From Apostichopus japonicus (Eukaryota; Echinodermata; Holothuroidea; Aspidochirotida; Stichopodidae): 64,000 bases of DNA. Below, piece after piece: positions 52,697-63,576 of the stretch (positions are counted from its first letter, which is position 1; each line of letters starts with the position of its first letter). A program made the translations under genes and the position numbers. The notes under the pieces were generated by a model. That model was not told the origin of the DNA. It searched no databases and worked only from the letters and a program-made list of their open reading frames with translations. The DNA lies in NCBI RefSeq assembly GCF_037975245.1, contig NC_092565.1, positions 1,806,499-1,870,498 on the forward strand, given 5' to 3'.

Positions 52697-54337
52697 GTTG
52701 AGGGAGTTTATTCTACATAACTATGGAATGTATTGCAGAAACTTCTCTCGCATGACTGCAGCTTACTAACTGCAATGGATGGTGAGAGACATAAGTTAAG
52801 GGAGTTAATTCTACATAACTAATGACATGTATTGCAGAAACTTCTCGAACAGTGATTGCAGCCTACTTACTGCAATGTATGGTGAGAGACATTTGTTGAA
52901 TGAGTTTATGCTACAACACTATAAAATGTATTGCAAAACCTCTCGAACAATGATCGCAGATTACTAACTGCAGTGCATGGTGAGAGACATTGGTTGAGGG
53001 AGTTTATGCTATATAACTATGAAATGTATTGCAGAAACTTCTCGAACAGTGATTGCAGCCTACTTACCGCAATTGTAGGGTGAAAGACATTTGTTGAGTG
53101 AGTTTATGCTACAACACCTATGAAATGTATTGCAAAAACATCTCGAACAATGATTGCAGCCTAGTGACTGCAGTGTACGGTGAGAGACATTGTTTGAGGT
53201 TGTTTATACTACATAACTATGAAATGTATTGCAGAAACTTCTCGAGCGCGACTGCAGCTTACTAACTGCAATGGATGGTGAGAGACATTGGTTGAGTGAG
53301 TTAATTCTACATAACTAATGAAATGTATTGCAGAAGCTTTTCAAACAACGATTGCAGCCTACTGACTGCAATGTATAGTGAGAGACAAATTGTTGAGAGA
53401 GATTATGCTACAACACTTATGAAATGTATTGCAAAACCTCTCGAACAATGATTGCAGATTACTAACTGCAGTGTATGGTGAGAGACATTGGTTGAGGGAG
53501 TTTATTCTACATAACTATGAAATGTATTGCAAAAACTTCTCGAACATTGATTGCAGCCTACTTACTGCAATGTATGGTGAGAGACATTTGTTGAATGAGT
53601 TTATGCTACAACACTATAAAATGTATTGCAAAACCTCTCGAACAATGATTGCAGATTACTAACTGCAGTGCATGGTGAGAGACATTGGTTGAGGGAGTTT
53701 ATGCTATATAACTATGAAATGTATTGCAGAAACTTCTCGAACAGTGATTGCAGCCTACTTACTGCAATGTATGGTGAGAGACATTTGTTGAATGAGTTTA
53801 TGCTTTTCAAACAACGATTGCAGCCTACTGACTGCAATGTATAGTGAGAGACAAATGGTTGAGAGAGATTATGCTACAACACCTATGAAATGTATTGCAA
53901 AATCTCTCGAACAATGATTGCAGATTACTAACTGCAGTGCATGGTGAGAGACAAGTTTGACGGAGTTTATTCTACATAACTATGAAATGTATTGCAGAAG
54001 ATTTTCGAACAACGATTGCAGCCCGATGACTGTAATGTATAGTGAGAGACAATGGTTGAGAGAGATTATGCTACAACACCTATGAAATGTATTGCAAAAC
54101 CTCTCGAATAATGATTGCAGCCTACTTACTGCAATGTATGGTGTGAGACATTTGTTGAGTGAGTTTATGCTACATAACTATGAAATGTATTGCAAAGCCT
54201 CTCGAACAATGATTGTAGCCTAAAGACTGCAGTGTATGGTGAGAGACATTGGTTGAGGGAGTTTATGCTACATAACTATGAAATGTATTGCAAAAACATC
54301 TCGAACAATGATTGCAGCCTACTTACTGCAATGTATG
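52697..54337 (+). repeat. Higher-order block inside the satellite, copy 2
   Basis: Second copy of 48990-50630. After 54337 the sequence follows instead the pattern seen at 50937 and again at 55237 (GAGAGACATGTTGAGGGAGT, then TTTTGATACAACACC). Confidence 0.85.
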
Positions 54338-57125
54338 GTGAGAGACATGTTGAGGGAGTTAATTCTACATAACTAATGAAATGTATTGCAAAAGCTTTTC
54401 AAACAACGATTGCAGCCTACTGACTGCAATGTATAGTGAGAGACAAATGGTTGAGAGAGATTTTGATACAACACCTATGAAATGTTTGACGGAGTTTATT
54501 CTACATAACTATGAAATGTATTGCAAAAACTTCTCGAACAATGATTGCAGCCTACTAAGTTAATTCTACAAAAACTATGAAATGTATTGCAGAAGATTTT
54601 CGAACAACGATTGCAGCCCGATGACTAATGTATAGTGAGAGACAATGGTTGAGAGAGATTATGCTACAACACCTATGAAATGTATTGCAAAACCTCTCGA
54701 ACAATGATTTCAGCCTACTGACTGCAGTGTATGGTGAGAGACATTGGTTGAGGGAGTTTATGCTACAACACTATGGAATGTATTGCAAAACCTCTCGAAC
54801 AATGATTGCAGCCTACTTACTGCAATGTATGGTGAGAGACAATGGTTGAGAGAGATTATGCTACAACACCTATGAAATGTATTGCAAAACCTCTCGAACA
54901 ATGATTTCAGCCTACTGACTGCAGTGTATGGTGAGAGACATTGGTTGAGGGAGTTTATGCTACAACACTATGGAATGTATTGCAAAACCTCTCGAACAAT
55001 GATTGCAGCCTACTTACTGCAATGTATGGTGTGAGACATTTGTTGAGTGAGTTTATGCTACAACACTATGAAATGTATTGCAAAAACATCTCGAACAATG
55101 ATTGCAGCCTAGTGACTGCAGTGTACGGCGAGAGACATTGTTTGAGGTTGTTTATTCTACATAACTATGGAATGTATTGCAGAAACCTCGCGTACAATGA
55201 ATGCAGATTACTAACTGCAATGGATGGTGAGAGACATGTTGAGGGAGTTAATTCTACATAACTAATGAAATGTATTGCAGAAGCTTTTCAAACAACGATT
55301 GCAGCCTACTGACTGCAATGTATAGTGAGAGACAAATGGTTGAGAGAGATTTTGATACAACACCTATGAAATGTTTGACGGAGTTTATTCTACATAACTA
55401 TGAAATGTATTGCAAAAACTTCTCGAACAATGATTGCAGCCTACTGAGTTAATTCTACAAAAACTATGAAATGTATTGCAGAAGATTTTCGAACAACGAT
55501 TGCAGCCCGATGACTAATGTATAGTGAGAGACAATGGTTGAGAGAGATTATGCTACAACACCTATGAAATGTATTGCAAAACCTCTCGAACAATGATTTC
55601 AGCCTACTGACTGCAGTGTATGGTGAGAGACATTGGTTGAGGGAGTTTATGCTACAACACCTATGAAATGTATTGCAAAACCTCTCGAACAATGATTTCA
55701 GCCTACTGACTGCAGTGTATGGTGAGAGACATTGGTTGAGGGAGTTTATGCTACAACACTATGAAATGTATTGCAAAACCTCTCGAACAATGGTTACAGC
55801 CTACTGACTGCAGTGTATGGTGAGAGACATTGGTTTGAGGTTGTTAATGCTACATAACTATGAAATGTATTGCAAAGCCTCTCGAACAATGATTGTAGCC
55901 TAAAGACTGCAGTGTATGGTGAGAGACATTGGTTGAGGGAGTTTATGCTACATACCTATGAAATGTATTGCAAAAACATCTCGAACAATGATTGCAGCCT
56001 AGTGACTGCAGTGTACGGCGAGAGACATTGTTTGAGGTTGTTTATACTACATAACTATGAAATGTATTGCAGAAACTTCTCGCGCATGACTGCAGCTTAC
56101 TAACTGCAATGGATGGTGAGAGACATGTTGAGGGAGTTAATTCTACATAACTATGAAATGTATTGCAGAAACTTCTCGAACAGTGATTGCAGCCTACTTA
56201 CTGCAATGTAGGGTGAGAGGCATTTGTTGAGTGAGTTTATGCTTACAACACCATGAAATGTATCGCAAAAACATCTTCGAACAATGATTGCAGCCTACTG
56301 ACTGAAGGGTAGGGTGAGAGACAACGGTTGAGGGAGTTTATTCTACATTACTATGAAATGTATTGCAAAAACTTCTCGAACAGTGATTGCAGCCTACTGA
56401 CTGCGATGTATGGTGAGAGACATAAGTTGAGAGAGTTTATTCTACATAACTATGAAATGAATTGCAGAAACCTCTCGAACAATGATTGCAGCTTACTTAC
56501 TGCAATGTGAGAGACATTGGTTGAGGTTGTTTATGCTACAACACTATCAAATGATGCGCAGAAACTTCTCGAACATCACTGCAGCTTACTAACTGCAATG
56601 CATGGTGAGAAACATTGGTTGAGGGAGTTTATGCTACAACACCATGAAATGTATTGCAAAAACATCTCGAACAATGATTGCAGCCTACTGACTGAAGGGT
56701 ATGGTGAGAGACATTGGTCTAGGTTGTTTAAACTACATAACTATGAAATGTATTGCGGAAACTTCTCCAACAACGATTTCAGCTTATTTACTGCAATGTA
56801 TGGTGAGAGACAATGGTTGAGGTAGGTTATGCTACAACAACTATGAAATGTGTTGCAAAAACATCTCGAACAATGATTGCAGCTAACTTACTGCAATGTA
56901 GGTTGAGAGACATTGGTTGAGGTTGTTCATATGATAGATGTATGAAATGTATTACAGAAACTTCTCTAACAAGGACTGTAGATTACTAACTGCAAGTGTA
57001 AGGTGTGAGAAATAAGGTGGAGTTTATTCTACATAAGAATGAAATGTATTGCAGAAACTGCTCGAACAATGATTGCAGCTATGAAATATTGCTGCAGAAA
57101 CTTCTTGAACAATGATTGCGGCTTA

Positions 57126-57784
57126 CGAACTACAATGAATGGTGGCTGCAATGGGTTTTTTTCACAGAACAGAAAAAGGAAACTTTTTTGAAGATGGATC
57201 TTTGTAATCTGGTCATTTGATTTGCCATTTGCATGCAAAATACGCTCTATTCCAGTCTATGAAATAGAACCATAGGTCATACTTTTTGGGTAGGACTTTT
57301 TTCAATGATTTGTGCTTCATTACAATAACAGAACAGAGAGCTTATAAGTGTTATTTTCACCATTTTATTTCTTTAAATGTTATGATAAACATCCTTACAT
57401 TTTCTGCAACATTTTCAAAAGGTTGTTCTTTACATCGAAATAACAATATATCAAAACGCTTTAAAGTTTTGGTCCTGTGTTTCTTAACGTCATTTGTCAT
57501 GTTTATTTGTTTTTTGTTGTCTCGTCTGCAACATGTTGTGCTGACATCGTTATACCAATCGCTGAAATTGTTATCCTGCTATTTTAGCGAATCAACATTG
57601 AACGTTTTAATAAAACAATTATAGCGTTATCATTTCCTGAAATTTGAAGAACTTTTTGTGTGTTTGTTCATAACCGAGTTCGTGGTCAAACGTTTATTCA
57701 TATCTGTTATTATACCAATTATACTATACAAAATACTTATCTGGTCATTCCCATACCATATGAATTCGAGCACCAATGCCAAAT
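57126..57784. other. Spacer between satellite and inverted-repeat core
   Basis: AT-rich. It starts with the piece related to 45930-45985. A 112-codon plus-strand frame (57286-57624) is open with a hydrophobic, phenylalanine-rich product; composition alone can explain it and no motif is seen. Confidence 0.45.
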
Positions 57785-57883
57785 ATTAAACGTTATTGTC
57801 ATTGAGCACAATCCATTAGAGTAGGAAATGGTCTCTATATGTTGTTAATGTAATATGCGAATGACGAAATTATATCATAACGG
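57785..57883 (+). repeat. Left inverted repeat of the GC-rich core
   Basis: Ends with ATATGCGAATGACGAAATTA then TATCATAACGG (57853-57883). This matches the reverse complement of 58839-58869 (ATATGCGAACGACGAAATAA, TATCAAAACGG) with four differences in 31. Outward similarity continues through AGTAGGAA(A/C)TGG, GCACAA and GTCAT. The left arm has about 10 extra bases. Confidence 0.75.
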
Positions 57884-57929
57884 TTAGTCGGTCGAAAAAA
57901 GTTTATAGTATGGCCAAGAGTGCCATGTG

Positions 57930-58838
57930 CAATTAAGACCGAACTGCCTGTTTACCGGCTTGGATAGGGCTCCAAACCTGTGAGAAGCACAGTTTTGAGA
58001 AGGGGCGTCTCCTTTCGCTTGACAACCATGAAAGGCACCGTTTCGCGGTGGGGTGACTCCTCCGTGAGTTTTTGATCGAAATAGCCTTTTCCACGAAACG
58101 GATTGGGCTCCAAATTGGTGACACCCACCAATTCCTGGCGGGGTGCCTGATTATAATGAGGAGCACCCCAGTATATTTCCAACCGATCTTGAGACCAATG
58201 GTGTGACCGTTTCTCGAATAATTGTCTCGTCTCGCCCAGAGGAGCGTTTTGGACCAAAATGACCTGTTCCCCGTCCCAGATTGTTCTCCGCCTTCAATGG
58301 GGCTCGAATATGGTGGTACAAACAAATTCACGGAGGGGTTCTCGGACTAGATGTGGCTCGAAGCTGTTGGCATCAATTCCTGGAGGGGTGACTCGTTTCA
58401 CGGAGAAGGGCAATCCTTGCGTTTTCAACTGAAACTGAATGTTCTTCGTCCCCAGATTTAACTTGAATCTTGTTGACAGGTACCGTTTCCCAGAGCGGCG
58501 ACTCCCCTCACCGACAGATGCATAGGCATCGAAAGTCTTCACGGAGGAGTAAATGATCTCGCAATAAGCTCCGCAGTTTGGTCCCGAAACTGTTCGCACC
58601 CACCGATTCACGAAGGAGTGTCTCCTCTTGCGATGGGAGCACCCAGGTGAATCACAAGGCGAAGTGCTTCCTTCGGCGAGACTGCACACCCCTCGGGGAA
58701 ACGACCAGTTTCGAGATCCGTTTGGGAAAAAAGCTTCTTCCAAACAATTTTGATCCCATGATGAGGGGCGGGGTTCATTCCCTAATTGGGACGGGAGAAA
58801 GCTCCGTGAAACTGCATCATTCCACGTGTTTTGAGACA
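57930..58838 (-). other. GC-rich core with degenerate ~52-bp modules
   Basis: Distinctly GC-richer than all nearby DNA. On the plus strand a GGCTC(C/G)AA phrase recurs at about 57968, 58106, 58302 and 58356. In each case it is followed 29-31 bp later by a GGAGGGGTGACTC-like phrase (57999, 58136, 58331, 58385); a fifth pair is at 58581/58612. Half-modules lie at about 58034, 58481 and 58540. On the minus strand modules can be read as peptides such as KRVTPPGIDANSFEP, REPLREFVCTTIFEP and KRKETPLLKTVLLTGLEP, in different frames. The longest frame of the window, 181 codons (58294-58839), lies here, but it starts at the inverted-repeat edge and contains no recognised domain. It could be a decayed repetitive coding region or a structured non-coding core. 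Confidence 0.6.
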
Positions 58839-58945
58839 CCGTTTTGATATTATTTCGTCGTTCGCATATGACATTTACAGCCAGTTCCTACTTTAAAGGA
58901 GTTGTGCCGTATGACAAAGACACAATAATAATGATTTCTCATTGT
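58839..58945 (-). repeat. Right inverted repeat of the GC-rich core
   Basis: CCGTTTTGATATTATTTCGT, CGTTCGCATAT (58839-58869), then a weaker match outward (CCAGTTCCTACTTTAAAGGA, GTTGTGCCGTATGAC) to the reverse of the left arm. Confidence 0.75.
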
Positions 58946-59034
58946 GGTGGCTGTCATTAAAGCCTATCACAAATTAACAAGTCTGAGAATTACCAGGTAA
59001 AAACAGCCAACGAACACTTAATGTTATTCATATT

Positions 59035-59150
59035 TCAGGTAATGAACCCTGGAAAGAAATTACCTCAATGGGACATTCAAACATTATTTGTGTTCATTCG
59101 TCGGAGAACAATTTGGAGAGTAAAGACCTCTAAAAATGTCTCTAATCATA
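59035..59150 (-). repeat. Family R fragment abutting the reverse satellite
   Basis: CCTGGAAAGAAATTACCTCA, ATGGGACATTCAAACA, TTCATTCGTCGGAGAACAAT, TTGGAGAGTAAAGACCTCTA in reverse family order. A forward family R copy lies near the outer end of the forward array (45050-45280). Confidence 0.85.
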
Positions 59151-62100
59151 CATTGCAGTTAGTCAGCTGCAATCATTATTCGAGAAGTTTCTGCAACACA
59201 TTTCATATAGTGTTGTAGTATAAATCAACCTCAACTAATGTCTCTCACCCTACATTGCAGTCAGTAGGCTGCAATCATTGTTCGAGAAGTTCTTGCAATA
59301 CATTTAACAGGTGTTGTAGTGTAATCTTCATCAAACATTGTCTCTTACCATACATTGCGGTTAATAAGCTGCAATCGTTGTTCGAGAAGTTTCTGCAATA
59401 CATTTCATAGTCATGTAGCATAATCTCCCTCAACCATTGTCTCTCACCATACATTGCAGTCAGTAGGGCTGCGATCATTGTTCGAGAAGTTTTTGCAATA
59501 CATTTAACAGGTGTTGTAGCATAATCTTCCTCAAACATTGTCTCTTACCATACATTGCGGTTAATAAGCTGCAATCATTGTTCGAGAAGTTTCTGCAATA
59601 CATTACATAGTGATGTAGTATAAACAACCTCAACCAATGTCTCTCACCAAAGACTGAAGTCAGTAAGCTGCTATTATACATTTCATAGTTTTGTAGTATA
59701 AACAGCCTCAACCACAGTCTCTCACCATACATTGCAGTTAGTAAGCTGCTATACATTTCATGGTTATGTAGAATCAACTCACTCAACAAATGTATCTCAT
59801 CATGCATTGCAGTCAGTAAGCTGCAATCATTGTTCGAGAGGTTTTTGCAATACATTTCATAGGTGTTGTAGCATTACTCACTCAACCATTGTATCTCACC
59901 ATACATTGCAGGTTAGTAAGCTGAAGTCATTGTTCGAGAAGTTTCTGCAGTACATTTCATAGTTATGTAGCAAAATCTCCCTCAACCATTGTCTGTCACC
60001 AATACATTTCAGTCAGTAGGCTGCAAACATTGTTCGAGAAGTTTCTGCAATACATTTCATAGTAATGTAGTATAAACTACCTCAACCAATGTCTCTCACA
60101 AAAGACTGAAGTCAGTAAGCTGCTATTATACATTTCATAGTTTTGTAGTATAAACAGCCTCAACCACAGTCTCTCACCATACATTGCAGTCAGTAGGCTG
60201 CAATCACTTCTCAAAAAGTTTCTGCAATACATTGAATAGTTATGTAGAATCAACTCACTCAACAAATGTCTCTCACCATACACTGCAGTTCGTCAGCTGC
60301 AATCATTATTCGAGAAGTTTGTGCAATACATTTCATATTTATGTAGAATAAACTCACTCAACAAATGTCTCTCATCATGCAATGCAGTCAGTAAGCTGCC
60401 AATCATTGTTCGAGAAGTTTCTGCAATACATAGTTATGTAGTATAAACTCCCTGAACCAATGTCTCTCACCACAAAGACTGAAGTCAGTAGGCTGCAGTC
60501 ATTGTTCGAGAAGTTCCTGAAATACATTTCATAGTTATTTAGAATAAACTCCCTCAACCAATGTCTCTCACCATACGCTGCATTCATTAGGCTACAATCA
60601 TTGTTCCAGAGGTTTCTGCAATACTTTTCAAAGTGATGTAGTATAAACAGCCTCAACCAATGTCTCTCACAATACATTGCAATCAGTAGGCTGCAATCAT
60701 TGTTCGAGAAGTTTCTGCAATACATTTCATAGTTATGTAAGCATAAACTCACTCAACAAATGTCTCTCACCATACACTGCAGTTAGTCAGCTGCAGTCAT
60801 TGTTCGAGAAGTTTCTGCAATACATTTCATGGTTCAGGGAGTTTATACTACATAACCATACATTGCAGTCAGTAAGCTGTAATCATTGTTCGAGAAGTTT
60901 TTGCAATACATTTCATAGTTTTGAAGAAAAAACTCCTTCAACCAATGTCTCTCACCATACACTGCAGTTCGTCAGCTGCAATCATTATTCGAGAAGTTTG
61001 TGCAATACATTTCATATTTATGTAGAATAAACTCACTCAACAAATGTCTCTCATCATGCAATGCAGTCAGTAAGCTGCCAATCATTGTTCGAGAAGTTTC
61101 TGCAATACATAGTTATGTAGTATAAACTCCCTGAACCAATGTCTCTCACCACAAAGACTGAAGTCAGTAGGCTGCAGTCATTGTTCGAGAAGTTCCTGAA
61201 ATACATTTCATAGTTATTTAGAATAAACTCCCTCAACCAATGTCTCTCACCATACGCTGCATTCATTAGGCTACAATCATTGTTCCAGAGGTTTCTGCAA
61301 TACTTTTCAAAGTGATGTAGTATAAACAGCCTCAACCAATGTCTCTCACAATACATTGCAATCAGTAGGCTGCAATCATTGTTCGAGAAGTTTCTGCAAT
61401 ACATTTCATAGTTATGTAAGCATAAACTCACTCAACAAATGTCTCTCACCATACACTGCAGTTAGTCAGCTGCAGTCATTGTTCGAGAAGTTTCTGCAAT
61501 ACATTTCATGGTTCAGGGAGTTTATACTACATAACCATACATTGCAGTCAGTAAGCTGTAATCATTGTTCGAGAAGTTTTTGCAATACATTTCATAGTTT
61601 TGAAGAAAAAACTCCTTCAACCAATGTCTCTCACCATACACTGCAGTTCGTCAGCTGCAATCATTATTCGAGAAGTTTGTGCAATACATTTCATAGTGAT
61701 GTAGAATAAACTCACTCAACAAATGTCTCTCATCATGCAATGCAGTCAGTAAGCTGCCAATCATTGTTCGAGAAGTTTCTGCAATACATAGTTATGTAGT
61801 ATAAACTCCCTGAACCAATGTCTCTCACCACAAAGACTGAAGTCAGTAGACTGCAAACATTGTTCGAGAAGTTCCTGAAATACATTTCATAGTTATTTAG
61901 AATAAATTCCCTCAACCAATGTCTCTCACCATACGCTGCATTCATTAGGCTACAATCATTGTTCCAGAGGTTTCTGCAATACTTTTCATAGTGATGTAGT
62001 ATAAACAGCCTCAACCAATGTCTTTCGTCATACACTGCAGTCATTAGGCTGCAATTATTGTTCGAGAGGTTTCTGCAATACTTTTCATAGTGATGTAGTA

Positions 62101-63576
62101 TAAACAGCCTCAACCAATGTCTCTCACCATACATTGCAATCAGTAGGCTGCAATCATTGTTCGAGAAGTTTCTGCAATACATTTAATAGTTATGTAAGTA
62201 TAAACTCACTCAACTAATGTCTCTCACCAGACACTGCTATTAGTCAGCTGCAATCATTCTTCGAAAAGTTTCTGCAATACATTTCATAGTTATGTAAGTA
62301 TAAACTCACTCAACTAATGTCTCTCACCATACACTGCAGTTAGTCAGCTGCAGTCATGTTCGAGAAGTTTCTGCAATACATTTAATAGTTTTGTAGTATA
62401 AATTCCCTTAACAAAATGTCTATCACCAGATACTGCTATTAGTCAGCTGCAATCATTGTTCGAGAAGTTTCTGCAATACATTTCATAGTGTTGTAGTATA
62501 AACAACCTCAACTAATGTCTCTCACCCTATAGTGCAGTGATCAGGCTGCAAACGTTGTTCGAGAAGTTTCTGCAATACATTTCATAGTTATTTAGAATAA
62601 ACTCCCTCAACCAATGTCTCTCACCATACGCTGCAAGTCAGTAGGCTGCAATCATTGTTCGAGAGGTTTCTTCAATACATTTCATAGTTATGTAAGTATA
62701 AACTCACTCAACTAATGTCTCTCACCATACACTGCAGTTAGTCAGCTGCAGTCATTGTTCGAGAAGTTTCTGCAATACATTTAATAGTTTTGTAGTATAA
62801 ATTCCCTTAACAAAATGTCTATCACTATACACTGCTGTTAGTCAGCTGCAATCATTCTTCGAGAAGTTTCTGCAATACATTTCATAGTGTTGTAAGTATA
62901 AACTCACTTAACAAATGTCTCTCACCATACTCTGCAGTCATTAGGCTGCAATCGTTGTTCGAGAAGTTCCTGCAATACATTTCATAGTTATGTAGAATAA
63001 ACTCCCTCAACCAATGTCTCTCACCATACACTGCAGTCATTAGGGTGCAATCATTGTTCGAGAGGTTTATGCAATACATTTCATAGTGATGTAGTATAAA
63101 CAGCCTCGACCAATGTCTCTCACCATACATTGCAATCAGTAGGCTGCAATCATTGTTCGAGAAGTTTCTGCAATACATTTAATAGTTATGTAAGTATAAA
63201 CTCACTCAACTAATGTCTCTCACCATACACTGCAGTTAGTCAGCTGCAGTCATTGTTCGAGAAGTTTCTGCAATACATTTAATAGTTTTGTAGTATAAAT
63301 TCCCTTAACAAAATGTCTATCACCATACACTGCTGTCAGTAAGCTGTAATCATTGTTCGAGAAGTTTTTGCAATACATTTCATAGTTTTGTAGAAAAAAC
63401 TCCTTCAACCAATGTCTCTCACCATACACTGCAGTCATTAGGCTGCAATCATTGTTCGAGAGGTTTCTGCAATACTTTTCATAGTGATGTAGTATAAACA
63501 GCCTCAACCAATGTCTCTCACCATACATTGCAATCAGTAGGCTGCAATCATTGTTCGAGAAGTTTCTGCAATACAT
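59151..63576 (-). repeat. Satellite array, 99-bp monomer, reverse orientation (about 45 units)
   Basis: Monomers are reverse complements of those at 45506-57125: CTCAACCAATGTCTCTCACC, ATACATTGCAGTCAGTAGGC, TGCAATCATTGTTCGAGAAG, TTTCTGCAATACATTTCATA, GTTATGTAGTATAAAC. Minus-strand frames of up to 149 codons (61733-62182) read the same 33-residue unit. This arm is more uniform and has its own variants. Confidence 0.95.
60278..61635 (-). repeat. 679-bp higher-order repeat in the reverse array
   Basis: The diagnostic phrase CTGCAGTTCGTCAGCTGCAA occurs at about 60283, 60962 and 61641, each 679 bp apart. All variants between the first two are repeated in order; a third, partly diverged copy follows to about 62180. 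679 bp is seven slightly shortened monomers. Confidence 0.9.

Larger units (their letters stand above)
45506..57125 (+). repeat. Satellite array, 99-bp monomer, forward orientation (about 117 units)
   Basis: A typical monomer runs GAACAATGATTGCAGCCTAC, TGACTGCAGTGTATGGTGAG, AGACATTGGTTGAGGGAGTT, TATGCTACATAACTATGAAA, TGTATTGCAAAAACTTCTC: 99 bp. Each monomer has a short hairpin (ATTGCAG, 8-nt loop, CTGCAAT). Variants include a shortened monomer containing ATGCTTTTCAAACAACG (about 46880, 50094, 51746, 52278, 53801) and ones with a 1-bp insertion (AACTAATG). The length is a multiple of three, so one frame can stay open for 60-106 codons, reading NYEMYCKNFSNNDCSLLTA(V/M), then YGERHWLREFILH. Frequent 1-2-bp indels interrupt it, which argues against a protein under selection. 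Edges are ragged. Confidence 0.95.

Noticed and set aside
45506-57125. Tandem gene family or CRISPR-like array
   Set aside because: Repeats are contiguous 99-bp monomers with no unique spacers. Frames are broken by many small indels and no gene ends or introns are present, so it is satellite DNA.
58294-58839. 181-codon minus-strand open frame as a gene
   Set aside because: It lies wholly within the degenerate GC-rich modules and begins at the inverted-repeat edge. It has no recognised domain, and neighbouring modules are readable only in other frames. Kept as part of the core, not as a gene.
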